NCBI RefSeq assembly: GCF_900188395.1
Contig: NZ_FZOB01000005.1
Span: forward strand, 1 to 64,000
DNA length: 64,000 bases
Reading direction: 5' to 3'
DNA from: Desulfurobacterium atlanticum
Lineage (GTDB): Bacteria > Aquificota > Aquificia > Desulfurobacteriales > Desulfurobacteriaceae
Of this stretch, positions 53,189 to 62,559 are shown in pieces. How positions within the stretch are numbered: position 1 is the stretch's first letter; the number at the start of each line of letters is the position of its first letter. Position numbers and translations under genes: made by a program. Under the pieces are notes generated by a model. That model was not told the DNA's origin. It ran no database searches and saw only the letters and a program-made list of their open reading frames with translations.

Positions 53189-54469
53189 TTAGTGGAACAA
53201 TCTCATTATATCGTTATAAAACACCAGAATCATCAGTATTCCAAGAAGAGCAAATCCTATCTGTTGAAATCTCTCCCTAAATTGAGGAGAAAGAGCCCTG
53301 CCTCTTATCCATTCTATCAAGAACATAACGATTAATCCGCCATCAAGAACAGGAAGTGGAAGAAGGTTAAAGTAGCCAAGCTGAAGGCTTATGAATCCCA
53401 TAAAGTATAAGAAGCTTGAAAGTCCGGCTTTTGCAGCTTTACCTGCTACCTGAGCAATCATTATGGGACCGCCGAGACTTTTGACAGATGCGTTTCCTGT
53501 TATCAATTTTTTAAGAAATGTGAAAAATAGAGTTGATTGGGAGATAAACTCTTTTATTCCCATCTTAATAGCTTCTGGGAAGGGATATTTAATAAAGGTC
53601 TGGTCAATTTCAGGGACTATGCCTATTACATACTTTTTATACTCTTTGTTGTATTCAGGTTTAACTTTGATAGTTAGTTTTCTACCTTTTCTTAAAATCT
53701 CAAGGGTAATCTCTTTTCCGTTGCTGTTTTTAATCTCATCAACCACCTGATTCCAGCTTCTAATCTCTTTTCCGTTTATTTTTAAAATCACATCTTTCTT
53801 TTTTAATCCTGCCTTTTCTGCAGGGCTACCTTTGACGATCTGGCCTATTACAGGTTTTAATGCAGGGACAACATTTACAGTTCCAACACCTGTTTGGTTA
53901 TCAAATCCTGTTTTCAGAGAAACATCTATCTCTTTTCCGCCTCTTTCAACAGTGAGGGTTAGTTCCGTGTTAGGATTTAGTGCTACTATTTTTTCAAACT
54001 CTTTCCATGTTTTAATTTTTTTGCCGTTTACTCTTTCTATCACATCTCCCTGTTTTAGTGTGGAGTTTTCAGGAACAAATCCAACCTTTGCCGCTTCAAT
54101 GCTGTAGGTTGGGACGTATCTTCCTATTGAGTAAACAGCACAGAAAAGAAAAATAGCAAGGACCAAATTCATAAAAGGACCTGCAAGAGCTATAATTATT
54201 CTTTGCCACGGTGGTTTGGCATAGAAATCCCTTTCACTTTTGATAGGTTCATCAGGGTCTTCTCCTGACATCTTTACATATCCGCCTAAGGGAATAGCTG
54301 CGATTACGTATTCTGTTTCTCCGTAACGTTTTTTAAATATTGCAGGTCCAAATCCTATTGAGAATGTTTCAACTTTTACGCCGAAAAATTTTGCCGCCAG
54401 AAAGTGGCCTGCCTCGTGGATAGTTATTAAGATTCCAAGGGCAACTATAAAAGCTAAGATTGTTATCAT
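53189..54469 (-). CDS. rseP: RseP-type site-2 intramembrane protease
   Basis: 426-aa M50 metalloprotease. Zinc site HEAGH (His18, Glu19, His22), the GxGP-like SIGFGPAIF, IPLGGYVKM, two PDZ domains (about 110-190 and 200-285) and the C-terminal LPLPVLDGG. In other bacteria it cleaves anti-sigma factors in envelope stress. AGGAGG ribosome binding site. Shares one base with the holA stop. Confidence 0.93.
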   Translation of the reverse strand: MITILAFIVALGILITIHEAGHFLAAKFFGVKVETFSIGFGPAIFKKRYGETEYVIAAIPLGGYVKMSGEDPDEPIKSERDFYAKPPWQRIIIALAGPFMNLVLAIFLFCAVYSIGRYVPTYSIEAAKVGFVPENSTLKQGDVIERVNGKKIKTWKEFEKIVALNPNTELTLTVERGGKEIDVSLKTGFDNQTGVGTVNVVPALKPVIGQIVKGSPAEKAGLKKKDVILKINGKEIRSWNQVVDEIKNSNGKEITLEILRKGRKLTIKVKPEYNKEYKKYVIGIVPEIDQTFIKYPFPEAIKMGIKEFISQSTLFFTFLKKLITGNASVKSLGGPIMIAQVAGKAAKAGLSSFLYFMGFISLQLGYFNLLPLPVLDGGLIVMFLIEWIRGRALSPQFRERFQQIGFALLGILMILVFYNDIMRLFH

Positions 54470-55425
54470 TAAACCTCCTTAAATACTATCTCTTTAAGAG
54501 CTTCTTCAGGTTTTCTGTATCCTGTTTTTATGGCAAATTCTACTTCATGGAGTGTTTTAAGCAGATTGTATAGCTCTTTTAAAGAGATTTTCTGTGTAAG
54601 ATTAATGTATTCCTTTATGACTTTCTGGGGAAGCCTTACTCTTTTCCCCGATTTTATCTCAATTATCTGTCTTAATTGGGTTTGTAAAAGTGCGATAAGG
54701 CTTAACGGTTCAGTTCCTTCAGACAAAAGAATGTTTAAATTTTCAATATAATTTCTTTTTTCTCTTTTAAGTATGTGTGTAATTAAAGAGAATATGTTGG
54801 TTGTTTTTGTGGCGAAGATAAGTTCAGATATCGTTTCTTTTGTTAATTTACCCGGAAAACAAATAAGTTTATCGGTTTCAACTTTAAGGATTTGAAGGTC
54901 TGTTCCGAGAGTGTCAATAATAAAAAGGATTGTTTCATCATCTATCTCTTTTCCTGCTGTTTTGAATTTTTTCTTTAGAATTTGAAATACTTTTTTTCTA
55001 TCAAAATGCCGGGCAACTACTATATGTTTACTATGTTTCAATATCTCTTTAAAGAGTTCTGTATTAAGGGTCTTTTTATCTATTTCTGTTTCAGAAACAA
55101 GAAGGTAAGCAGAAGAGTTTTTAAGAAACCCTATAAATTTTTCTTTATCGGTTTTTTTCCTGATTTTGGAATTTAAAGAGTTTATATTCAGGACTATTAA
55201 AAAAGGTTCTTTTTGTGTAAAAAGGTTCTGAGTTGTTCCTTTAAACAGCTTATTTAAAAAGTCATTGTCATTAACATCCACTTTTTCGGTTTCAAACTTT
55301 TCGGATAAAGCTTTTATAACTTGCTTTATTAAGTAGATTTCATTACCGTGTATGAATATCTTGTTTTTACCGATTTTTCCGGATTTTATCTGTTTTATAA
55401 AATCTCCAGCAGAGACTTCAGCCAT
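54469..55425 (-). CDS. holA: DNA polymerase III delta subunit
   Basis: 318-aa clamp-loader delta subunit. Divergent but recognisable: N-terminal IFIHGNEIYLIKQVIKAL, the central LGTDLQILKVETDKLICF segment, and C-terminal EPLSLIALLQTQLRQIIEIK and GYRKPEEALKEIV. No Walker motifs, as expected. Starts within the end of the ferredoxin gene. Confidence 0.85.
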   Translation of the reverse strand: MAEVSAGDFIKQIKSGKIGKNKIFIHGNEIYLIKQVIKALSEKFETEKVDVNDNDFLNKLFKGTTQNLFTQKEPFLIVLNINSLNSKIRKKTDKEKFIGFLKNSSAYLLVSETEIDKKTLNTELFKEILKHSKHIVVARHFDRKKVFQILKKKFKTAGKEIDDETILFIIDTLGTDLQILKVETDKLICFPGKLTKETISELIFATKTTNIFSLITHILKREKRNYIENLNILLSEGTEPLSLIALLQTQLRQIIEIKSGKRVRLPQKVIKEYINLTQKISLKELYNLLKTLHEVEFAIKTGYRKPEEALKEIVFKEV

Positions 55426-55969
55426 TTTTAACCTTTACCATGATTATGGATTTTGGTTCTGTGGGACAGGCGTTTATACATCTTCCGCATCCCTTACATT
55501 CGCTGCTGTGAAATTCGGGATAACTTCTATTTTTTATCGTTATGGCTTTATCAAGATTCGGGCAGCTCCAGTAGCAGGAAAGGCAGAACATCTCTTTAAA
55601 AGCCACACATTTGTCTTTTAAAAGTTTTGCTACGTATTTGAACTTTTTAAGGTTCTCCCTGCTTAATGCGTTTGATTGACATACCTCTATACAGGTGAAA
55701 CACTGTTCACAGTAGTTGTTGTCAAAGTTCATTACAGGAAGGTCAAGAAGTACTGGGTTTAGTTTACTGTATTTCTCAAGAACACCGCTTTTACACTCAT
55801 CTACGCATTTTCCACATTTTTCACACAGAGCTGTAAATCTATCTTCGTCTCCGCTTCCAGGAGGATATACAACATTGTCTGTTGTCTTTGACACCTCATA
55901 GGCTAATTCTGCTGCTGCTTTTGTTATGGAAGTAAACAGTTCTTTAAAAAAATCTCTTCTGCTACTCAT
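55418..55969 (-). CDS. NapF/polyferredoxin-like iron-sulfur protein
   Basis: 183 aa starting MSSRRDFFKEL, similar in opening to NapF. Cys clusters: CEKCGKCVDEC, CEQCFTCIEVC, CLSCYWSCP and CKGCGRCINACP, enough for up to four [4Fe-4S] clusters, the third irregular. Likely an electron-transfer accessory protein, perhaps for nitrate reductase maturation, but no nap genes are nearby. Start overlaps the DedA-like stop (ATGA-type). Confidence 0.78.
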   Translation of the reverse strand: MSSRRDFFKELFTSITKAAAELAYEVSKTTDNVVYPPGSGDEDRFTALCEKCGKCVDECKSGVLEKYSKLNPVLLDLPVMNFDNNYCEQCFTCIEVCQSNALSRENLKKFKYVAKLLKDKCVAFKEMFCLSCYWSCPNLDKAITIKNRSYPEFHSSECKGCGRCINACPTEPKSIIMVKVKNG

Positions 55970-56547
55970 GGAAGTGTTCCTTTTTTAGCTCTTCTGTAAA
56001 TTATAAATGCAACTATTAGTAAAATTCCAGATATTGTAAATATAAGATTTAAATTGTGTTGCACAAAATCGGTAATCTCCTTTCCGTAGAAATAGAAGAG
56101 AGCAGCCTCTGCGAAAAATCTTAATCCTCTTCCTATTATTGAAAATAGAATAAGTTTTGAAAGGCTTGCATACAGAACACCTGATGTAATTGTAAAAAGC
56201 TTATAGGGGAGTGGAGTAAATCCTGCTGTGAGAATAATCATACTTTCGTAGGCTTCAAACAAACGGTGAACTCTGTTAACCTTTTCTTCTCCAAAAAATT
56301 TAACAGCAAGAGGTTTGCCACCTTTATAACCTATGAAATAACCCACAATTCCGCCAAGTGTTGAGAACAGAGTTGTTACAGCTGCATAAAAGAACGCACT
56401 TTTTGGATTTGCAGCACACAGGGTGATAAGCAAAACGTCTGGAGGTATAGGGAAAAATATCGCTTCTATAAAACTGTTAAATGCAAGTCCCAAAGCGCCA
56501 TATTTTAAGGCAAACTCCTGCCAGAAAGATGGGTTTAAGAAATCCAT
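55966..56547 (-). CDS. DedA/VTT-family membrane protein (YqaA-like)
   Basis: 193 aa, about four to five hydrophobic helices, with the VTT pattern: FNSFIEAIFFPIPPDVLLI, GYFIGYKGGK, and AGFTPLPYKLFTITSGV. Such proteins act in lipid carrier flipping or membrane homeostasis; specificity is unknown. Upstream of the ferredoxin gene with a 4-nt overlap. Confidence 0.85.
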   Translation of the reverse strand: MDFLNPSFWQEFALKYGALGLAFNSFIEAIFFPIPPDVLLITLCAANPKSAFFYAAVTTLFSTLGGIVGYFIGYKGGKPLAVKFFGEEKVNRVHRLFEAYESMIILTAGFTPLPYKLFTITSGVLYASLSKLILFSIIGRGLRFFAEAALFYFYGKEITDFVQHNLNLIFTISGILLIVAFIIYRRAKKGTLP

Positions 56548-56597
56548 AATCTTCTCCGTTGCTTAGCAGTATGGAGATAAATATATGGATTTTTGGT

Positions 56598-57509
56598 TTA
56601 AAAGAGTATTTTGAGTTTTAGGTAAGGTCCAAATAGAGTACTGGTGGCTTTTGCATAGATGTTTAAACTGCTTGTATCTTTCTCAGTTTCAAAAGTGTAT
56701 TTTGTATATCTGTATCCTGAATTTAGATATATGTGCTTTGTTACTTTGTAGTTGATACCTGCTTCTCCTTTATAAAAAAAGGCAGTTTTTCCTTTAAGAT
56801 AGACACCATATCCTGAAGGATCTATAGAGTATTTTCCAGATACATTTACATTCAGCCCGTAGCCGGCGGATATTGATAGGAAAAAGAGATTATTACTATT
56901 TATGTTTGAGAATCCTACTGTTAAAAAACTGGCGTCCCATTCCATAGCAGATTCCACTGCCTGTAATATTATTTGATTGTTGTTCAGTATATAAAAAGTT
57001 TGGGGAAGCTGGTATTTTATGTTCTGAAAACCAATTTTAATGTTGTTGTTTAACAATTTTTCAGAGCTAAATTCAATACTGTAGATGTAAATTGAGGTTG
57101 AGAAATCTATATAGGATCTGTTTTGCGTTTGGGTGTCGTATCCTTCAGCGATTCCATTTGTTGTTCCTTTTATGTAGGTGATTGTGGAAGAAAACTCGTT
57201 AAAATCAATTCCTAATTTTCCAAATAGCTTTTCCGCTTTGGTTGTGTTCTTTACTGTTTCTTCATCTGTTGATAGGTATTTTAAGCTTAATTTTATGAAC
57301 TTCCATTTTCCTGCTAAAGAGATTTCCCGAGCCATTAAGTTATCAATTTTAAATGTGTGGTAAATTGTACTTTTAACTACTTCTGTGTCTGGTTTATCAC
57401 TTTGTTCCCAGGTCATTAGCCAGTATCCAGCAGAAGCTGATATTTCAGAATAAGAGTTTAAAGGGAACATAAGAAAAAATATAATCCAGAACAGTATAGT
57501 TTTTTTCAT
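56598..57509 (-). CDS. Putative outer-membrane beta-barrel protein
   Basis: 303 aa with a signal peptide (about 1-21). The mature part is made of alternating amphipathic strands rich in Tyr/Phe/Asn (e.g. LFFLSISAGYGLNVNVSGKY, IYLNSGYRYTKYTFE) and ends YLKLKILF, a C-terminal Phe as in outer-membrane barrels. No family recognised. Overlaps the large lipoprotein gene by 4 nt, suggesting the two work together at the cell surface. Confidence 0.65.
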   Translation of the reverse strand: MKKTILFWIIFFLMFPLNSYSEISASAGYWLMTWEQSDKPDTEVVKSTIYHTFKIDNLMAREISLAGKWKFIKLSLKYLSTDEETVKNTTKAEKLFGKLGIDFNEFSSTITYIKGTTNGIAEGYDTQTQNRSYIDFSTSIYIYSIEFSSEKLLNNNIKIGFQNIKYQLPQTFYILNNNQIILQAVESAMEWDASFLTVGFSNINSNNLFFLSISAGYGLNVNVSGKYSIDPSGYGVYLKGKTAFFYKGEAGINYKVTKHIYLNSGYRYTKYTFETEKDTSSLNIYAKATSTLFGPYLKLKILF

Positions 57510-60500
57510 TTCTCAACCACCAGGCTATAATAAGTTAACCTATTGTTACCTCTGTAGACTTTAATTTTGTAGTCACCTTGAGTGATTACTTTGAAAGTAA
57601 AGGTCAACGAATCTCCCGGGTCTGGGGAATCATCGTCGGCAACCTTATAGGAATCAACTTTATTACCGAGAGGGTCGTAGAGTTCAACGTAGACATAACC
57701 GTTGTAAGAGTAGGAGGAATCGGTACCTTCAAGGACAGTAACAGTGACGGTATAAGTATCTTCGGTTAGATTTTTAAGAACATAATAGTCAGCTGTGTCG
57801 TAACTTTCAAAATTGACTTTTCCCTGTATAGTTTCACTTAGGTTAATAGGAGTAGCTGTTGGTAATGAATTGTTTGGTTCACCCTCAGCGTCTTGAATCA
57901 ATCCGTTTTCAACAGATGGATAAACCACCAGGCTATAATAAGTTAACCTATTGTTACCTCTGTAGACTTTAATTTTGTAGTCACCTTGAGTGATTACTTT
58001 GAAAGTAAAGGTCAACGAATCTCCCGGGTCTGGGGAATCATCGTCGGCAACCTTATAGGAATCAACTTTATTACCGAGAGGGTCGTAGAGTTCAACGTAG
58101 ACATAACCGTTGTAAGAGTAGGAGGAATCGGTACCTTCAAGGACAGTAACAGTGACGGTATAAGTATCTTCGGTTAGATTTTTAAGAACATAATAGTCAG
58201 CTGTGTCATAACTGAATAAGTTAACATTTGTAACTATGCTTTTTCCAAGTTGCAACGGATAGGCGGTAGCCGGGACATCATTTGGTTCTAAGTTACCGTC
58301 CCATACTGCATAAATCTGCGTTTCTGGAAAGGATGCTGGTATTTCTTCGGATGGGAATATGCCTATCTTAAGAAGTAAGTCGCAGTCTGTCTCATAATTT
58401 GTATTTTTGGGATAAAGTCTTAATTCATAATTGTCAGAAGGATTCACCACTTCAAGTTCTATAGCTCCTTCCGTATTTATCGTTGTCCCTGTTGCTGGTC
58501 CGTTGTTAAGGTAAATTTGCCCTTCCACGTAACTATCATCTATTAAGAGTTTTTTGTCAAACATAAGAATTTCATATTTCCCAGGTGCCGGGAAATGGAG
58601 TTTAATAGGAATATAGTCCTCAACAAAACCATCTCCGTCTATATCAGATAGTTTTGCTGTTTGAACTCTTATTTGCTTTATCTGTCCTGAAGATAAGGTT
58701 TTGTTCTCTTCACTATCAAGGTCTCCTAAAACTCTTGTAACTATCTGGTATTCGTACAAGGGTTTGTTGTTTTCATCGGTTTCCTGGGAGTGTATCTTTA
58801 TTATTGCAGTTCCGCTTTTGTTTGCTGTTATGGTTCCATTATTATTTACTGATGCAATAGTTTCGTTAGGGGATTCAAAAATTAAAGTTTTGTCTGTAGT
58901 TGCTTCTGGAATCTGAAATTTATCATTTAAATAAATTCCATCTGATGTTGTGTAAAGTTTCAGATATGGGATGTCGGGTTCTTTCAACCATACATAATCT
59001 ATAGGATTGACTTTAACGTAAATTTCTTTTTTTGATAATAAACCGTTTGAATCGGTGGCAGAGATTTCTATTCGGTGAATACCCGGAAGTAGCACTTTTT
59101 CAAGAGTTGTTGTGTTGGTTGATAATAAACCTTGTAAGTCGGAAAACCACTGGATACTTAAATTTTCCACAGAATCTTCTAAATCAAAAATAGAGGTTAC
59201 TATTTTAACTTCTTCATTAGCACTGTATGTTTTAGGATTTAATTTTGTAAGTTCTGATTCTGATGGTGAAAGTATATCTATTTCAGGATAATGGTTGACA
59301 TTTAAAGTGTATGTGGCGATATCTTTTCTGGAGTTTGAAGTAGCCTCTATAGTTAAAGTGTATATTCCACCTTCATCTGGTAGTTTCAATATTGCTTTTC
59401 CAGTAGTTGGATTTTTATAGAGCCATACTCCTGCATTTGAATAAAAGTTGTAATTTATTAAATCTCCATCATCATCTGTAGCTGCAACTTCTATATTTAA
59501 GCGATTTTCAGGATTTAAAAAACACGTTTTTGTTGTTTCATTACATACTGAAACTTTCGGGTTATCAAGGTTTAAAAATTTTGTATAGGTAATTTCTGGG
59601 GGATTCGGGTCTATATACTCTATTTCTATTGGGTAAGATACCGTATAAGTTTCTCCGGGGGAAATGGAATTTATAAAAATATTTTCTTCTTTAAGACTAT
59701 TTCCTTCTCCATCTCTTCCTGATATTGACAAAATATATCCATCGTAACCGGCAGGAATGTTGTTTAATATAAAGTTAAAAGGGGTTTGTGGATTGATATC
59801 GTAAAAGTGATACGTTTTTAAAAGTTCATTATTATTTGAGTTATATATGTTTATATCAATAGAAAACAGAGTATCAGAAGAAGGAAGAGTTAAAGTTCCG
59901 CTAATTGACCCCAGTTGCCTTTCAAGTATTATTGGTTCTGTGATAAATGTGGTATCTCCTTTGATAATAGTAAATGTAATTGTTTTCGTTTTAAAATAAT
60001 CTTTAGTGGGAGTGATGTTGAGTTTATATTCTCCTTCAGGGAGGTTCTTTATTAAAAAGAAACCATCCGACTTTGAGGTATATGCTTTAGTTTCTATTTG
60101 ACTGCTATCTCCAACTTTTTCATATCCTATAATTGTTCCTGCATTGGTATCTTCACCTGGAAGAAAAACATACCCCATTACACTTCCTGTAGTAGTTTCC
60201 TTTTTAAGTGTAATATTCCCTATATTTAAATCTGAACCGTATTCAGAGATATTTATCTCTTTTTCTACTGGGACAAATCCTTCTTTTCTGACAGATAATG
60301 TATAAGAACCTATGGCAACATTTTTAAATTCAAACTTTCCTGCACTATCTGATAGATTTAAAAGGAAATTTCCTTTTGAGGGCTGGAGTGTTATTATTGC
60401 TTCACTTATTGGGTTTCCGTCTTCATCTTGAATAGTTCCTTTTATTTTTGAAGAACTAATAAAGTCATCCAGAGTTACTGTTATGTCACTTTCTTCAGGA

Positions 60501-61135
60501 ACTTTAATATATTTAAAGAAAATAACATTTCCATTAATATCTGATATTGCTACTAAATAGCATCCTTCAGGAATGTTTTGAATAGTTTCTGTTGTATTTG
60601 GCAAAATTTTCCTGTTTTTTATAAGAAGTTCCGGAATATTTAGAAGAAGGCTTTCATACTTATTTGTTTGCACTTCTAATGTCATATTGTAAGTTTTGGT
60701 TAGAGAAATTTTCCCAAGGTCTACCGTTTCAGACTCCTTTACAGATATGTTATTTAACTGAAATCCTTCTGTTTTATTTTCTGTCAGAAATGTTATTGAA
60801 ATGTTGGAGGAAGGTGTAACGTTATCAATTATTACCGTACTGTTTTCATAAGTTATTATGTTTGAAAAAGTGTTATTTGTATTTTCTATTGAGTTTTCTA
60901 TTGCATATTTTACTTTGTCCGGGGTTGCGATAAGTGTTCCATTCATATAGTTGATGTTTTCAACCTCAAACTTTATTTTTCCGCTGGATTTTTCTATAGT
61001 GTAAGAGGAACTTTCAGAGGAAACATCAGTTGTCGGTTCAGATTCTTTATTATCTTCAGATGGAAAGCATCCAAGTATGAATGGTATTAAAATTACAAGA
61101 AGTAAAAGTCTTAGAAACGGCTTTACTCCTTTCAT
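57506..61135 (-). CDS. Large multidomain surface lipoprotein with duplicated C-terminal PPC-like domains
   Basis: 1209 aa. Signal with lipobox ILGC (Cys about 23). About 240-410 holds carboxypeptidase-regulatory-like beta domains (IKGTIQDEDGNPISEAIITL; GSVMGYVFLPGEDTNAGTII; GSISGTLTLPSSDTLFS). About 540-720 are Ig/cadherin-like segments, then a Big-type segment (SVNNNGTITANKSGTAIIKI). The C-terminus has two pre-peptidase C-terminal-like domains that are identical over 95 residues. Modular adhesin or surface-display protein is likely; no enzymatic domain is seen. Confidence 0.8.
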   Translation of the reverse strand: MKGVKPFLRLLLLVILIPFILGCFPSEDNKESEPTTDVSSESSSYTIEKSSGKIKFEVENINYMNGTLIATPDKVKYAIENSIENTNNTFSNIITYENSTVIIDNVTPSSNISITFLTENKTEGFQLNNISVKESETVDLGKISLTKTYNMTLEVQTNKYESLLLNIPELLIKNRKILPNTTETIQNIPEGCYLVAISDINGNVIFFKYIKVPEESDITVTLDDFISSSKIKGTIQDEDGNPISEAIITLQPSKGNFLLNLSDSAGKFEFKNVAIGSYTLSVRKEGFVPVEKEINISEYGSDLNIGNITLKKETTTGSVMGYVFLPGEDTNAGTIIGYEKVGDSSQIETKAYTSKSDGFFLIKNLPEGEYKLNITPTKDYFKTKTITFTIIKGDTTFITEPIILERQLGSISGTLTLPSSDTLFSIDINIYNSNNNELLKTYHFYDINPQTPFNFILNNIPAGYDGYILSISGRDGEGNSLKEENIFINSISPGETYTVSYPIEIEYIDPNPPEITYTKFLNLDNPKVSVCNETTKTCFLNPENRLNIEVAATDDDGDLINYNFYSNAGVWLYKNPTTGKAILKLPDEGGIYTLTIEATSNSRKDIATYTLNVNHYPEIDILSPSESELTKLNPKTYSANEEVKIVTSIFDLEDSVENLSIQWFSDLQGLLSTNTTTLEKVLLPGIHRIEISATDSNGLLSKKEIYVKVNPIDYVWLKEPDIPYLKLYTTSDGIYLNDKFQIPEATTDKTLIFESPNETIASVNNNGTITANKSGTAIIKIHSQETDENNKPLYEYQIVTRVLGDLDSEENKTLSSGQIKQIRVQTAKLSDIDGDGFVEDYIPIKLHFPAPGKYEILMFDKKLLIDDSYVEGQIYLNNGPATGTTINTEGAIELEVVNPSDNYELRLYPKNTNYETDCDLLLKIGIFPSEEIPASFPETQIYAVWDGNLEPNDVPATAYPLQLGKSIVTNVNLFSYDTADYYVLKNLTEDTYTVTVTVLEGTDSSYSYNGYVYVELYDPLGNKVDSYKVADDDSPDPGDSLTFTFKVITQGDYKIKVYRGNNRLTYYSLVVYPSVENGLIQDAEGEPNNSLPTATPINLSETIQGKVNFESYDTADYYVLKNLTEDTYTVTVTVLEGTDSSYSYNGYVYVELYDPLGNKVDSYKVADDDSPDPGDSLTFTFKVITQGDYKIKVYRGNNRLTYYSLVVEK
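57515..57799 (-). repeat. 285-bp exact direct repeat, copy 1 (distal)
   Basis: Identical base for base to 57923-58207 with a 408-bp period (136 codons). Encodes residues about 1113-1207 of the surface lipoprotein, the last PPC-like domain. Identity breaks at 57514/57922 and 57800/58208. Confidence 0.95.
57923..58207 (-). repeat. 285-bp exact direct repeat, copy 2 (proximal)
   Basis: Encodes residues about 977-1071. The spacer between copies (linker and start of the next PPC unit) is not identical to flanking sequence, so the repeat is confined to the domain core. Confidence 0.95.
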
Positions 61136-61257
61136 TACTACATACCTCTTTTGCAGGTATTTTTCTTTTGTTATTTTGATAATTTACCATAATTTTCCTT
61201 AGTAATTTTTTACTAGTGAAATTGGTTGTCAAGATGTTTTATAAAGTGTTTTTGCTT

Positions 61258-61271
61258 ATACTTATAAGTAT
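61258..61271. promoter_or_regulatory. Palindrome upstream of mltC
   Basis: Perfect palindrome ATACTTATAAGTAT placed about 20 nt before a TATAAT, covering the expected -35 zone. Operator-like. Confidence 0.35.
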
Positions 61272-61290
61272 TAATTGTTGGAAAAAAATA

Positions 61291-61296
61291 TATAAT
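61291..61296 (+). promoter_or_regulatory. -10 element for mltC
   Basis: TATAAT 57 nt before the mltC ATG, in the 218-nt divergent gap after the lipoprotein gene. No consensus -35. Confidence 0.4.
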
Positions 61297-61353
61297 TAAG
61301 TATTTAAGTTTCGTTTGTGGGTTTTCCAGTTAAATTTGGTTATGGGGGGAAGT

Positions 61354-62547
61354 ATGAAAAGGCTATTAACCTTTACGGTGGCATTTATTCTTTCCATTTC
61401 AACTGTTTATGGAGAGAGCTTCCAGGATTTTCAAAAAAATTTGAGTAATGAATTTTTATCATTCAGAGACAATGGATTTAAAGAGTACAAAAAAAGAATA
61501 GATGAAGAGTTTCGCTTATATAAAAAGATTCTTAATGAGGAGTTTGAAAAGTATAAAAGAGAGATTGGGAAGTACTGGAGTCAACCTGTTTTGCCGTCTC
61601 AAAAGGTTTTTGTTCAATACAGCAAAGATTTTAGAAAGAGGACAATCGTTGATTTCCAGAACAGCACAATTAAAGTGGAAATTCTAAATCCCGGCAATAA
61701 CTACAAAAAGCAGCTAAAAGAAGCCTTAAAAGAGATAGTAGTTGAGGATGTTAAAACAGCTTTTAACAAAAATCCAGTGTTTGTTAATGTTGAAAAAAGA
61801 CTAAAGAAACGGAAACTTAAAAATATAGCACTATCAAAGGTTAAAAAAGAGAAAATAGTTGGAGATGTTCTAACAGGAAAGGAAAACATATCTAACCATG
61901 AGGCGGATAGAATTGCTGAAAACATATTAAAAAAAGGAAAAATAAAAAAACTTAGAGAGAAAAAAGGTAGAAAGAAGATTGTTCTTACATATTCTTTTCC
62001 TAAAAATAGAATAGTGATAAAGGCAAAAAAGTATAGAGATATTGTTCATAGGTATTCTAAGAGATACCGGATAGATGTTCCTTTGATCTTCTCCATTATA
62101 CATACAGAAAGCAGCTTTAACCCTATGGCAGTCTCCCACATTCCAGCTTACGGACTGATGCAGATTGTTCCTCAAACTGCCGGCAGGGATGTCACTAAGA
62201 ATATTTTTGGAAAACCTATGCTTCTTACACCTTCCTACCTTTTCAACAGTGAAAATAATATAAATATAGGAAGTGGTTATCTTTACCTGCTGTATTACAA
62301 ATATTTTGCTGGAGTGAAAAATCCTAAAAGCAGGCTTTTCTGTTCTATCGCTGCTTACAATGGAGGACCAGGAGGGGTTGCAAGAGCGTTTACAGGGACA
62401 ACAAATTTGAGAAGAGCTATAAAGGTTATAAACAGAATGTCACCCGAGCAGGTTTATGAAACTTTACGTAAACGTTTACCTATGAGAGAGACAAGAGAGT
62501 ATCTTAGAAAAGTTTATAGTAAAATATATTTATATAAAAACTTTTAG
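61354..62547 (+). CDS. mltC: MltC-like lytic murein transglycosylase
   Basis: 397 aa from ATG 61354 (GGGGGAAG upstream; a 13-codon longer ORF lacks a site). Signal peptide (about 1-20, YGES), a charged MltC N-terminal-type domain (about 25-115, with FRKRTIVDFQNSTIKVEI), a Lys-rich linker, and a C-terminal SLT domain with the catalytic Glu in IHTESSFNPMAVSH, then YGLMQIVPQTAGRD and CSIAAYNGGPGGV. No lipobox Cys is seen, unlike E. coli MltC. Cleaves peptidoglycan strands. Confidence 0.88.
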   Translation: MKRLLTFTVAFILSISTVYGESFQDFQKNLSNEFLSFRDNGFKEYKKRIDEEFRLYKKILNEEFEKYKREIGKYWSQPVLPSQKVFVQYSKDFRKRTIVDFQNSTIKVEILNPGNNYKKQLKEALKEIVVEDVKTAFNKNPVFVNVEKRLKKRKLKNIALSKVKKEKIVGDVLTGKENISNHEADRIAENILKKGKIKKLREKKGRKKIVLTYSFPKNRIVIKAKKYRDIVHRYSKRYRIDVPLIFSIIHTESSFNPMAVSHIPAYGLMQIVPQTAGRDVTKNIFGKPMLLTPSYLFNSENNINIGSGYLYLLYYKYFAGVKNPKSRLFCSIAAYNGGPGGVARAFTGTTNLRRAIKVINRMSPEQVYETLRKRLPMRETREYLRKVYSKIYLYKNF

Positions 62548-62559
62548 AGGGAGGATATT

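Noticed and set aside
57578-58177. Two identical 63-aa plus-strand ORFs
   Set aside because: They are antisense shadows of the exact repeat in the lipoprotein gene.
57515-58207. Tandem repeat as CRISPR or mobile element
   Set aside because: Only two long copies, in frame within a protein domain, with no terminal repeats or cas/transposase genes.
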